A DNA stretch of 64,000 bases from Tenodera sinensis (taxonomy: Eukaryota > Arthropoda > Insecta > Mantodea > Mantidae), in contig CM060963.1 of NCBI GenBank assembly GCA_030765045.1, positions 97,732,206 to 97,796,205 of the forward strand, in the 5' to 3' direction. The position numbers were made by a program, and so were the translations under genes. Positions 21,560-32,024 of the stretch are shown here, in pieces. The notes under the pieces were generated by a model. It saw only the letters and a list, made by a program, of their open reading frames with translations. It was not told the DNA's origin and ran no database searches. Position 1 is the stretch's first letter. Each line of letters opens with the position of its first letter.

Positions 21560-22339
21560 TGAGGCGAAAAAGTCGTTGTGTCCTCGTGGTTGGATCGCCA
21601 TTTGAAGCTGAAGTCGTTGTTCGGTCCTCGTTGTCGCCCGTTGATTTGGTTCTTTCCCGCTAGCTCAGCTTGAGATCTCTTTATTTTATCTCGGGTCTGC
21701 GTAGGTGTGTAATAGACAACCCAAGAAAATCTTTGCATACTATTGATTGCATCTTCGATACTTGCGGGAGCTATGCCGATCTGCTACACGCAGAAGAATC
21801 GCACTCACGTATGCACTCCACAACGTGCGGTGCTGGTCTGGGCAGTGACCAGACGCTTTCTCGCGTACCCACGCTAAGCAACCGTCTCTCCAATTTTGAA
21901 TGTCATGACGTCATCCAAGAAAGCCTCGTATCCAAAATGCTATTTCCTTTTCCCGCAATTTAGAAATGTCCCTTTCTATTATAACATGTTCTTTTATGAA
22001 TTTCGAATATATAATTACCTTTTTAGGATTAAACGATGTTTACTTTATATTTTATTAAATATATCGCGCGACTTTTAAGGTTGGTAGACTTGACTTTCAA
22101 ACGTGTATTTAAACTATGTAGTATGACGTCATGACTCGTTAATTTCAAACCAATAATGTGTTTATCCTACAAATTTAACGACTATTATTTACTCATATCT
22201 TGCCCACCTTACAACACTTCCTGCTCTATTATCTATGTATGTTATTACTCAACACTTATCGCAAATCTCACATCCGGCACTTAAATTAAAACGTGTCTTT
22301 ATCAAGCCCATTCGATTGGAAATCTAAATTTCGGTATCA
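21560..22339 (-). repeat. Element 1 5' LTR
   Basis: 780 bp, TG...CA. I see only three base differences from 16076-16855. It carries the same two ATGACGTCAT palindromes. The U5 end includes about 43 bp that begins with a primer-binding-like AATGGCGATCCAAC. Confidence 0.9.
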
Positions 22340-22343
22340 ACAT

Positions 22344-22637
22344 CTGCACATGCGTCCATCAAATAGTTCCCGTATTGTTAGGGAAGCGATCTTTTGCTAT
22401 CCTTATTTCGCTTTTATTTCTGAACACACATAATTCTAATATTTATACATATATATTAAAATTAAATATGGAAATATTTATGACGTCGTTAAACAAACTT
22501 AGTTGTTCGTAACAATGAACATTAGTAACACGTGTTCGTCATTTGACCATCTCATACCAACATCAAAAACAAATTATACTCTTAACAAATATTCACATAA
22601 ACGGTTTTCTTTTGGGGTCTTTTAATATTCTGTCTCA
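22344..22637. repeat. Solo LTR, right part
   Basis: Remaining 294 bp of the solo LTR begun at 15724, ending GTCTCA and followed by the duplicated CAAT (22638-22641). Confidence 0.6.
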
Positions 22638-22641
22638 CAAT

Positions 22642-23140
22642 GAAGTCATTAATCCTCTTGCTCTCCAATATAAAAGAGAGCAATAGCAGTAATAGTAACT
22701 GCTTTTTAGAGAGCACCATATTTTTATGTTTTGGCAGTCACATTGGTCTCTCACAACCCCCAGAATGTCTGGAGGACCACACCTGTCGTTGATTTACAGG
22801 TCTCACCGACCTGAGTGGGAAAATTAGCAAAATAAATTCACCGACCATATCCTCTGATTACTAATCAGAGGACGTATTACATGCCATGACAGGTCAGCAT
22901 GTTAGGGGTTAAGGTTTTATAGAGAAATTAGAGAAATGGAGAGGTTGGAAAAATAAAGACTCTCTAGCCCTCAGGAACCCTAATTGCATCGGGGTTGGAA
23001 GAGAACAAGAGATTTCGAAGGTAAGGTCAGACAGAAAAGTTACAGTGAGGAGTAAAACACCAGTAAGTGGAAGTAATGTTCTGCTCAGCTTGGGTACCTT
23101 GTGGTTACCATTCACATATCCCCTAGACGGAGACCCCTGA
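22642..23140 (-). mobile_element. LINE A internally deleted copy: 3' end joined to 5' UTR
   Basis: 22642-22672 matches the LINE A 3' terminus (GAAGTCATTAATCCTCTTGC). It is followed within a few bases by sequence matching the LINE A 5' UTR at about 58700-59156. The whole coding region is missing. With 15690-15723 this makes a LINE A derivative of about 560 bp, which then received the solo LTR. Confidence 0.7.
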
Positions 23141-23929
23141 GTTTGGTAGGGAAAATATTATAAAATTGAAAGTAAGGGTATTGTAGATATCTTTCTTATG
23201 TATTTATTTTGTTGTAAGTTGGTTTAATTGTATTGTTTTGAGCATAAATAAGTGATTCATTCATACACAAGAAACATTAGTAGAAGTGTTTGAAATAAGT
23301 TTAAAAGAGTTGAACTGGCCTTCAAGAACAAGGAAAACATTTCCAGATCTGTTGTAATTGTGTGTGTGTACAATTTCACTTTGGTAACAAGTTGCATATA
23401 CTTGTAATATTTTTGAAGCTGTATGTTGTGGAACTATGTTCAACCTGTAGCAATCTTCAAGTGCATAGTAGAGAAAATAAAAATATTTGAGTAATATGAC
23501 ATTGTGTGAGCTGTCAGAGAAGTACCTGTACCAAGTTTTGTGATTCATATTGAGACAGAATATGTGGTCAGTCCCCAAAAAGAAAGCATTTATGTAAATA
23601 TTTATTTTAAATATAGTTTCTTTTTGATGTTGGTAAGGATTTGTTAAGTACTAATAGTATATTACCATTGCTGTACTGTTAAGAGAAATATCTGTTTAAT
23701 AACGTCATTAATATGGAACATGTTCAAATTTAATATGTATAATTATAAGAATCATTTTATATTTAATATTAAATGTGTAGGGAGCATAGATAGAGATCGC
23801 TTCCTAGAGCTTGCGGGGCTAGTTCTAAGGTATTCACAGGGTGAGCTAGTTCCTGTGAATTTTCTTTCTGAAATTAATTGGCATGGCAATTTAGAAACAT
23901 ATTAATTTTCATCCACCTCTCTGTCTCTT
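23141..23929. other. Intron sequence, no firm feature
   Basis: AT-rich. A short plus-strand ORF at about 23780-23905 follows an AG acceptor-like site but has no donor and I do not recognise it. It is left unassigned. Confidence 0.35.
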
Positions 23930-24290
23930 GTCACTCTTTTCAAATGATCACCAATCACTTCGCTCACTTCAATAAAATCTTGTGCATATCTCTTATGTGG
24001 TCATTCCCTGTTTCTTTTTCTCCAGTCTTAGATCCCACATTGTGTGAATTTTAGACTCCAAAATTTTCCCCATGGTAAACTTATTCTTCTCTATAGTTCC
24101 ACCTCTTGTTTTTGTGTTACGCTAATTCTTTGTGCCAGATAAATGTATTTACTGCAGTACTGAATAGGTGTGCCCTCAATTTTAACTGGTATCTCCATGG
24201 AATTCGTCATTACTCTAGTTTTTGTCAGATTGATTTGCAGTCCTACTTCCTTGCTTCTTACATATTAGCACTTTATTTCTCCAATTGTAA
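23930..24290 (-). pseudogene. RTE-type LINE, C-terminal RT fragment
   Basis: The minus strand reads, with frameshifts, ASKVGLQINLTKTRVMTN..., then IQYCSKYIYLAQRIS..., then a WGKFWSLK region. This is the usual order after the FADD box in RTE-clade reverse transcriptases. It continues the fragment at 38235-38641 and is separated from it by the LINE C insertion. Several stops and frameshifts make it dead. Confidence 0.6.
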
Positions 24291-24395
24291 AAAATTTTAC
24301 AAGGATCATCAAATTCTATGTACATACAATACAAGTTATTTACATAAATATGAGACTAGTTGAGAATATTGGGAAGTTCAATATACCATATTTTA

Positions 24396-24965
24396 TCAAT
24401 TTTTGTACTCTTCTACAGAGTAAAATGCCTTTTCTAATAGATAAGATTTAATATTCTTTAGTTTGATTTTTTCATTTGTTATCTGTTTAATTCTAGATGG
24501 TAGATGGTTGTACAAATCTTTGCTACTATTTTCTATGCACTTATTATTTAGACCACCTATAAGTCTATTTCTAAAATAATTTTCTTTTGTTCTAGTGTTA
24601 TATTTATGGATATTGCTGTTTTTGTTTTGATTATAACTTTTTAATGTGAGTTTAGTACATTCATATATATACAAAGAAGGCAACGTTAGAATATTTAGTT
24701 TTTTAAACACATTTCTACATGAATCTCTTTTTTCTATTCCTGCAATTAAGCGTACTGCTCTCTTTTGCAGCCTAAACAGCCTTAGAGGTAATGTTTTATG
24801 TGTTGTGCCCCATAATACCACTCCATAGTTTAGGTGCGAGTGAATGAAGGCATAGTATACTTGCTTGACACTTCTTTTATCTATTATTTGTGTTATTTGT
24901 TTTAGTACATATAAACCTGAATTAATCTTGCTTATGACTTTTTCAGCATGCATATTCCATTTCAA
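24396..24965 (-). pseudogene. LINE C RT C-terminal domain, frameshifted
   Basis: 189 codons with the typical post-palm LINE pattern: KWNMHAEKVISKINSGLYVL, then VYYAFIHSHLNYGVVLWG, then RLQKRAVRLI. It lies downstream of, and out of frame with, the RT ORF ending at 25040. No RNase H domain follows, consistent with a CR1/Jockey-type LINE. Confidence 0.7.
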
Positions 24966-25039
24966 GTTACTGTCTATTATTAATCCTAGGAAATTTGTTT
25001 TATTTACTTGTTGAATTTCTCTGTTTTCTATTTTTATCT

Positions 25040-26626
25040 TTATATTTGTATTTGTTTTTTGTTACCGAGACTAATTTGCATCCACTCTGTTTTGTTTGCG
25101 TTTAATACCATACCATCTGCATAACCTATCGCTATTCCCCCAGCTTCTTGAATTATTTTAAATAAACTGTTTATGTAGAGTAAGAATAGATACAGTCCTA
25201 ATTTTGAGCCTTGTGGTACTCCATGTTTTACTTTTTTGAATTGTGATCGAATTTTTGTTAGCTTTCCACTTACATTGTGTATTATTTCAACGCATTGTTC
25301 TCTATTTTGTAAATAAGAGCCAAGCCACTTTAATGGTAAGCCTCTAATTCCATAATTTTCTAACTTTGTCATCAATGTTTCTATGTTAACGCAATCGAAG
25401 GCTTTAGAAAGATCAAGGAATATTGCGATTACATATTCCCTTCTATTTAGAGCATTTATAATAATGTCATTTCCTTTACAAATTGCTTCTATTGTAGACT
25501 TTTTCTTTTGAAACCCAAACTGGCATTTTGATAAAATTTGAAACCTATTACAGAAACTTTGTAGCTGTACGAGAAATAATCCCTCTACTATTTTAGAGAA
25601 GGTTGAGCATAAAGATATAGGTCTATAATTTTCCATTTCTAGTTTAGAGTTTTTTTTCTTGTAAATTGGTCTAACTACAACTTGTTTTAAATTATTGGGA
25701 AATATTCCCGAGTTGAAAGACTGATTAATTGAGTGAGCTAGTATTTCTGTAATTTCATATTTGCAGTATTTGATTATCTCATTTGTAAATTCATCCAACC
25801 CACTGGATCTTTTGTTTTTTAGTGAATTTATCTGTGCAAGAACTTCATCCTCATAAATTTGCCTAAGCACCATAGAGTTACATACATTTTTTTCATTTAT
25901 CGGCACATACTGGATTTGTTTTATTCCTAATTTTGTAACAATGTTTTCATAGTGTTCATTGAAATGGTCAGCTATCTTTATAGGGTCTTGTATCACTTGA
26001 CTGTTAATTTCAATGGACATATTTTCCTGCCATTTTTGTTTGTTTTCCTTATGTATTGAGTTTATGATGCTCCATGTAGCTTTAATTTTATTTTCTGCAT
26101 TTGTTATCTGATGTGTATTATGTAACTTCTGTGCTTCTTTTATTACATTATTTAAGATTTTATTATATTTTTCTATATAATCATAAGATTTGTCGTCAAG
26201 ATTAGGGTGTTTTAAACTATTTAAAAACTGCATATGCTTTTTGGAGATATCTATGCCTTTAGTGACCCAATTATTACCTTTCGGTGTTTTTAATTTTACT
26301 TTACGTAACGGCACGGTTGCATCCAAACATTTTCCTAAGATTATATCTAGGCAATCAAATTTATCATTTATTTCATTTTCTTTACGTATATATGCCCAAT
26401 TTATTACTTGAAGATGTTGTCTTAACGCTTCTATTGTATTTTTATTTACAAGCCTTTTAATTTCTGTTATATTATCAGTATTATTTTTTTGTTTACCTAA
26501 GGTTTTAGTTTCAATTTGTTGCCCAAAATGATCGCTAATTCCCATTTTTACGATTTTGCTACTCCAGTTCTCTAGTTTTAAGTTTGTGTACATGTGATCG
26601 ACGCAGGTAGAGGAGTAGTTTGTTAC
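25040..26626 (-). pseudogene. LINE C endonuclease end and reverse transcriptase, broken
   Basis: Minus-strand ORF running from the end of the endonuclease (DHMYTNLKLENWSS) through the connector to RT. Fingers and palm motifs are present: ENYRPISLCSTFSKIVE, GFQKKKSTIEA, IFLDLSKAFDCVN, then KHGVPQGSKLG. The catalytic YADD is read as GYADG and runs straight into VLNANKTEWM. About 30 residues around the second aspartate appear to be deleted. Enzyme activity is therefore lost. Confidence 0.75.
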
Positions 26627-26630
26627 CCTT

Positions 26631-27370
26631 TGAAGCTATTTAGTCGTGGCTCGCTTCTCGTTGTCGTTGTGTCGCCCGTTGATTTGGTTCTTTCCCTCTA
26701 GCTCTGCTAGAGATCTCTTTATCTCGGGTACGCGCAGATGTTTTCGAATAGACTACCCAAGGAAACCTTTTATATATTATTTATTGCATCTTAGATATTT
26801 TCGGGAGCTATGCCGATTCTATATATAGAGGAATCGCACTCACGTCTGCACACCTCAACGTACCGTACTGGTCTGTGTAGTGACGCTTTCTCTCTTACCC
26901 ACGCTAAGAAACCGTTCCCTTCAATTTTGAATGTCATGACGTCATCCAAGAAAGCCTCGTATCCAAAATGCTATTTCCTTTTCCCGCAATTTAGAAATGT
27001 CCCTTTCTATTATAACATGTTCTTTTATGAATTTCGAATATATAATTACCTTTTTAGGATTAAACGATGTTTACTTTATATTTTATTAAATATATCGCGC
27101 GACTTTTAAGGTTGGTAGACTTGACTTTCGAACGTGTATTTAAACTATGTAGTATGACGTCATGACTCGTTAATTTCAAACCAATAATGTGTTTATCCTA
27201 CAAATTTAACGACTATTATTTACTCATATCTTGCTCACCTTACAACACTTCCTGCTCTATTATCTATTTATGTTATTACTTAACACTTATCGCAAATCTC
27301 ACATCCGGCAATTAAATTAAAACGTGTCTTTATCAAGCCCATTCGATTGGAAATCTAAATTTCGGTATCA
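26631..27370 (-). repeat. Element 2 3' LTR
   Basis: 740 bp, starting TGAAGCTATT and ending TTCGGTATCA. It lacks the extra 40-odd bases at the U5 end that Element 1 has. Two ATGACGTCAT palindromes are present. Confidence 0.88.
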
Positions 27371-28138
27371 AATGCCCCCATTTATGTTATTTTATTAGTT
27401 CATAATAAAATAATGTAAATGTCTTGCCCGAAAGAAAAATTAAAAATTACTCCTGTATTTTGAATAATCGGCAACACTCCCATTATATACAATTTTCAAT
27501 TACACTGTTTTGAAATTGGTTATTAACATATCTTCTCATTAATCTTTTTAACATGACAAACAATTGTACACTTGACTAAACATTAATCCTTAAATACTAA
27601 TTACAATATGTTATGGTTTCTTCTGTGAAGCTTTTATATAAAGGTTAAATTTCAAGAGTCTTTCTTTATACTTCCTTCTTTCAGTTCATGTTTGCTCACT
27701 TCGCTCTCACTATCACTTGCACTGTGATTTTTCACTTTTGTTATTGTAACACATATCTGTACTATATCCTTTAAGCACTAAAATGTACATATATTTATAT
27801 AAATCCATTACACTCTTTAGACAAGTTCTTTCTTTGTCTTTCTGTGATAACTATCTATACATCTAAATATTTTAACAAATGTTTACAAAGTAAATATTCA
27901 GTTTTCTCTCTATGCGGAGATGAACATTTTAACAATCTTTCTGAAGCTGTTATTGTGAGCTCTATACAATGTATTCTTAAGCTCTTTGTAGTAGATAGCA
28001 ATTCACATTCTGCATTTTTCATGAATATGTAAGTACCTGACCAATATATGGTTTTCAAGTAAGCTAACATTTAAATTTTATCTCAAAGCTGATTGGGCGC
28101 CAATAGACAAATGACACTTCCAATTTTTCTTTTACATT
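27371..28138 (-). other. Element 2 3' non-coding region
   Basis: Homologous to 16856-17635 of Element 1, with the polypurine tract next to the LTR. Element 4 is inserted at its pol-proximal end, after CATT (28135-28138). Confidence 0.6.
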
Positions 28139-28737
28139 TGAGACGGGAACTTCTACGTATATATTTGTAATTTTAGATTAAGAATGTACATAAATATAAG
28201 ATTTTAGATATAAGTATAACTTGGTATTGTGCAAAGAAATTGCCTTTTGAAAGTAGGTTGACCTGAACAAGTTTCTAAAGGCCTCTAGAACTAAAGAAAT
28301 CAAATCTATGTCCTTAATTAGTCACATTAGAGTTCATTAAACAGTTAAATAATGTATCGAATGGACAGTATGGGAAATCGAGGTGTAAAGTGTAACGGTC
28401 TGACAGTTTGAGTCTGGGTGGCGATGTGACTAGAAGTGTAAACCTGGTATCGCTAAATGAGTATAGCTCTCGCGCCAAAAAGAAACGTCGAGGTGTGAAG
28501 TGCAACGGTGATTAGTGAACGTAAAGCAGTTAGCAATCTAAGAGAGAAGCACCAGAAACTTGCTCAGGTCGGAAATTCGAGGCAAATGAAGTGTTGAAGA
28601 ATAAACTTAGTAAAAGCCTGTGTTGTGTTGTCATCTAACCTCGCGCCCGAGAAACATCCTCTCATGCCTACCTAAATCCGGCACCCAACGTCCAGAAACC
28701 GCTACAAACGGCGCATCCAAGTCACGATCCTGTTACA
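28139..28737 (+). repeat. Element 4 5' LTR
   Basis: 599 bp, TG...CA. It holds one copy of a unit of about 108 bp (containing GGTCTGACAGTTTGAGTCTG) that is duplicated in the 3' LTR. Confidence 0.85.
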
Positions 28738-29179
28738 AATGGCATCCCAACGTGGTGGCTCGACAAAGAATGACAACCAGAGGATCACCGATGTAAGCAG
28801 TTAACTCGGCGAGAATAAATCGACGCGTAGGAAGAAGGTGAACTTCAACCCAGGGACAGCAGTAGAAGCCGTGGACGCGAAAAGGAGCTGACGACCAAGT
28901 AACATCACGAGCGACAGGAAACAGCCTCAAGACCTCGGAGGAAAGGCGCACGAGGTGCTGTTTTCAACAAGCGAGACAATCAACATCAGAGGACGACCAC
29001 ATCAACCCAGCAACGCAAGTCACCGAAAGGTTAGAGTTAAACAAAACAATCCTAGGTAAAGACAATATATATCACAGTTAAAATAGTAGATGCATGGAAA
29101 CAAATGTGTGGAAGAATGAGAGGACATTATATACTGTATGATTGAATGGGGAAGATTAGAATAAGGTAATTTTACATAG
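28738..29179 (+). other. Element 4 leader with primer-binding region
   Basis: Begins AATGGCATCCCAACGTGGTG next to the LTR, a candidate tRNA primer site starting TGGCATCCC. No ORF of note precedes the gag start. Confidence 0.5.
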
Positions 29180-30727
29180 ATGCTCCTTCGTAGCGGAAAG
29201 CTAAGTAGAAATACCAAAATGGAGTCGTTAGAACAGAGTAAAGAAAACAGTGCTGAGAGCAGCGATGCAGTAGGGAATACTTCGGGAGATTGCTTTAAGA
29301 TACTCTTGAAAAAAATAAACGAAATGAGTACTAGAATAGAGAATATGGGTGAGAAATTGGAAAGTAAAATTAGTGGTCAGGGTAAGGAACTAAACGAAAT
29401 GAGTAGTAGAATAGAGAATATGGGTGGTCAGGTTAACGAAATGGGTGAGAAATTGGAAAGTAAAATTAGTGGTCAGGGTAAAGAACTAAACGAAATGAGT
29501 AGTAGATTAGAGAATATGGGTGGTCAAGTTAAAGAACTCTTAGACGAAGGATTTAGGACCCAAGAATCAAAGCTCAAAGAACATTTAGATCACAAGCACC
29601 AGGAATTTGAGGAGAGAATGAGGGAGCAATTAAATACACAGCAGGGGAGCATTTCCGAAATCCAGGAAGGGTTAAATTCCTTTAGAATTAACGTAGACGA
29701 AAATTTAGAACGTATGAAAGAGATGTGTGAAAGAAAAAATGTAGAAACTAGGAAAATGCTGACAGATGAGCTAACAGCTATTAAGAACGCAGTGCATGGG
29801 GAGGTAAATGAAACTTTGCAGGTAGTGCACGCTGAATTAGAAGCTGAGGGACAAGAAATTAATAAACTTAAGGAAAACACGGAGAGACAGCTATTAGCTC
29901 ATCTAGAGGTAGATAACCGTTCAAAAAAGAACGAGAGTAGAATAGTGGAAATCCAGGGATCTGTAGAGAGAATAGAGATACAATTAAGAAGTATTAATAA
30001 TGGTAATGCGACAAGCGCAGTTGACAGTAATGGAAATAACTCAATTGTAAATAGCGCACAGCATGAGGCTGTAGCTATAGAAAATGTGACACCTAGCTCC
30101 TTCCACGTGAACCCGTCTAATACAGGAAATAGTCTTAGTCAATATGGCCAATTACTGAATGAAGTGTCTGTTCCCATTTTTGAAGAGTCTGAGGACATAA
30201 ATCCTAAGCAATTCCTTATCGACTTAGACCGCTATTTCGAGATAAAGGATATACCGGAACAGCTCAAAATGTTTGTTGTGCGTAAGGCTCTGAAAAATAG
30301 ATCTCTGACGTGGTTAAAGCTTGTTTTGGGAGAAAATTGCTTTTACGAGCATTCCAAGCAAATGTTTATCAATATGTACTGGGATGCGACTACACAAAGT
30401 AAGATAAAATTAATGCTTAGGAAATTGGCCGCGGAACGAGTGAAAAAGAAAGACGAAAAAGGCAAAAGGAATCATAAGATCAGAAAGAAAACGAAAGGGG
30501 AAATCCATATTGATACACGAAACCAACAGTCATTTGTGAAACGCGTAGTAAAGATCTTTACAATAGATAAGGGGCAGGCGGATAGCCACGGTCCTCATTG
30601 TGACCACACCAAGGCGAAAAGGGACGACAGACGACCGAACCAGCTGTATTTACGGCCAATGAACCGAGTTACGGGATTGAAAACAGTAGAGAGTAACAAG
30701 GAAAGATTTATTTACCTACTTTACTAA
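29180..30727 (+). CDS. Element 4 Gag with an integrase-tail-like C-terminus
   Basis: 515 codons from an ATG. Residues about 30-260 are coiled coil with a duplicated unit (MGEKLESKISGQGKELNEMS, then RIENMGGQV). A capsid-like region follows at about 315-410 (LLNEVSVPIFEESEDINPKQ, DLDRYFEIKDIPEQLK, SLTWLKLVLG, INMYWDA), alignable by eye with Gag of Elements 1-3. From about residue 416 it becomes very basic (ERVKKKDEKGKRNHKIRKKT). This resembles the linker before the integrase C-terminal domain in Pol of Elements 1-3 (ERIKKKAEKRKLKKKSRKHK). I infer an in-frame deletion joining capsid to the end of pol. The RGG-like tail is missing. The reading frame is intact. Confidence 0.8.
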   Translation: MLLRSGKLSRNTKMESLEQSKENSAESSDAVGNTSGDCFKILLKKINEMSTRIENMGEKLESKISGQGKELNEMSSRIENMGGQVNEMGEKLESKISGQGKELNEMSSRLENMGGQVKELLDEGFRTQESKLKEHLDHKHQEFEERMREQLNTQQGSISEIQEGLNSFRINVDENLERMKEMCERKNVETRKMLTDELTAIKNAVHGEVNETLQVVHAELEAEGQEINKLKENTERQLLAHLEVDNRSKKNESRIVEIQGSVERIEIQLRSINNGNATSAVDSNGNNSIVNSAQHEAVAIENVTPSSFHVNPSNTGNSLSQYGQLLNEVSVPIFEESEDINPKQFLIDLDRYFEIKDIPEQLKMFVVRKALKNRSLTWLKLVLGENCFYEHSKQMFINMYWDATTQSKIKLMLRKLAAERVKKKDEKGKRNHKIRKKTKGEIHIDTRNQQSFVKRVVKIFTIDKGQADSHGPHCDHTKAKRDDRRPNQLYLRPMNRVTGLKTVESNKERFIYLLY

Positions 30728-30879
30728 ATAGCTTGAAAAAAAAAAAAATTGACTTAAGTACCCGGCGTGAAAAGAGACTGAGAAAAAAAAAATGAATAAA
30801 TAAAGTTGACCGTGGAATAGATGAAACAAAAGGGGATTCGAACCGATAGAATAGTGGAGATCCAATTCATTAACAGAGT

Positions 30880-31105
30880 GGGCGCGAACATATAAAAGAA
30901 CAATTGATGTAGAAGCGGCGAAAAGTAAACTGAGATGCGCGAACTTATGAAAAAATAATTTATGTAGATGCTGCCGAAAAGTGAACTGAGATGCGCGAAC
31001 TTATGAAAGAATAATTGAAGTAGAAGCTGCCGAAAAGTATTTTGAGATGCGCGAACTTATAAAAGAACAATTGAAGTAGAAGCTGCCGAAAAGTATGTTG
31101 AGATA
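30880..31105 (+). repeat. About four tandem 56-bp repeats
   Basis: Repeated unit with GATGCGCGAACTTAT followed by GTAGAAGCTGCCGAAAAGT, imperfect between copies. Confidence 0.8.
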
Positions 31106-31605
31106 AAAATGATAAAGTTGACCGTGAAAATAAATAACTAAATAAAAACAAAAGTAGACCAATGCAAAGCCATGCACAAGGCGAGAAAGGTAGAAAAATG
31201 CTAAAACCGGATTAGAGTCCTAATTGCTGGAACGTTATAACTCGTTGTAGTACTTATTAAATGAAAAATGGAAGGAAATCACAGATTGATTACGGCTATG
31301 ACAGAAATTACATAAATGATATTAAAAGTGTAAACTGTATCATACAGTAATTGTAAATTTGGTCTAATTACTTATCAAAGGGAGACCGAAGATGTGGGAA
31401 ACACTAACAAGCAACAATTGAAATGAAAATGATGGTTTAAAATACGCGCGAAGCGGTAAATAAGTTTAAAAAGACAGATGAAGGAACAATGGTAAACTTG
31501 GAAGGATATAGGTGAAAATAGGTAGAAATAAGTGTACAATTAGTAGCTCGTAAGTGTGATTAGATTAGCAGTGCAGAATGTCATTATATGAAACACTGGT
31601 TTAAG

Positions 31606-31610
<5 letters not shown>

Positions 31611-31659
<49 letters not shown>
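31611..31659 (+). repeat. Poly(A) run of 49 bases
   Basis: Uninterrupted A tract in the Element 4 3' region. The surrounding sequence TTAGTAGCT...GATTAGCAGT is repeated on its two sides. Confidence 0.95.
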
Positions 31660-31661
<2 letters not shown>

Positions 31662-32024
31662 AAATGTAAAATTAGTAGCTTGTAAATGTGAGTAGATTAG
31701 AAGTACACAATGTCATTATGTGAAACTCTGGTTATGAACTAAGGGACCCTGGAAGACATTGAACCGTTGTGTTTACATGGGCCAGGTAGACAAGGAGAAC
31801 CTGTGTCAGTGACCTATATGTGTGATATTGTAAAGGAAGAAGGTGAAAGTCCAAGACAGGTAGATAATTGAAAGCAAAGGTATACTACGAGGAAGTGGAC
31901 ATTTTCATGTGTAGGTTAAGCTGAAGTCAGGACTTCGGAGGAAAATAGAATTTGGTAACCAAAAAAAAAAGGAGAAATCTCTCAAAGATCTTCCTGTTTT
32001 TCTTGTTACAAAATCCGGCGCATT

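Larger units (their letters stand above)
16076..22339 (-). mobile_element. Element 1: complete non-autonomous Ty3/gypsy-like retrotransposon
   Basis: A 6264-bp element on the minus strand between 4-bp duplicates ACAT (16072-16075, 22340-22343). Two LTRs of exactly 780 bp differ at only about three positions by eye, so insertion is recent. Order in element sense: 5' LTR, primer-binding region beginning AATGGCGTCCCAACG, leader, gag, a pol remnant overlapping gag in the -1 frame, about 780 bp of non-coding sequence, the purine tract AAATGGGGGCA, 3' LTR. Pol has protease and the integrase C-terminus, but lacks most of RT, all of RNase H and most of integrase. Both ORFs are intact, so it looks mobilisable in trans but not autonomous. 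No env-like ORF is present. Confidence 0.88.
24291..26626 (-). mobile_element. LINE C (CR1/Jockey-like), 3' half
   Basis: 3' half of a LINE whose 5' half is at 37331-38234. Element 2 lies between the halves. The 3' UTR ends near 24291 at the junction with RTE sequence. Reading frames on both sides of Element 2 join in phase once one CCTT copy is removed, giving the conserved end of the endonuclease domain (PTRV...STCVDHMYTN). Confidence 0.75.
30731..32024 (+). other. Element 4 3' non-coding region
   Basis: AT-rich, no ORF of note. It holds the 56-bp repeats at 30880-31105 and a 49-base poly(A) run (31611-31659). A purine-rich stretch at about 31958-31978 could be the polypurine tract, although it is not directly next to the LTR. 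Confidence 0.5.

Noticed and set aside
16076..22339. Intact retrovirus or errantivirus
   Set aside because: No envelope-like ORF, and RT and most of integrase are deleted.
23720..23905. Possible host exon ending VNFLSEINWHGNLETY
   Set aside because: An acceptor-like AG is present but no donor follows, no homology was recognised, and it does not fit the reading phase story of the DRC7 exons.
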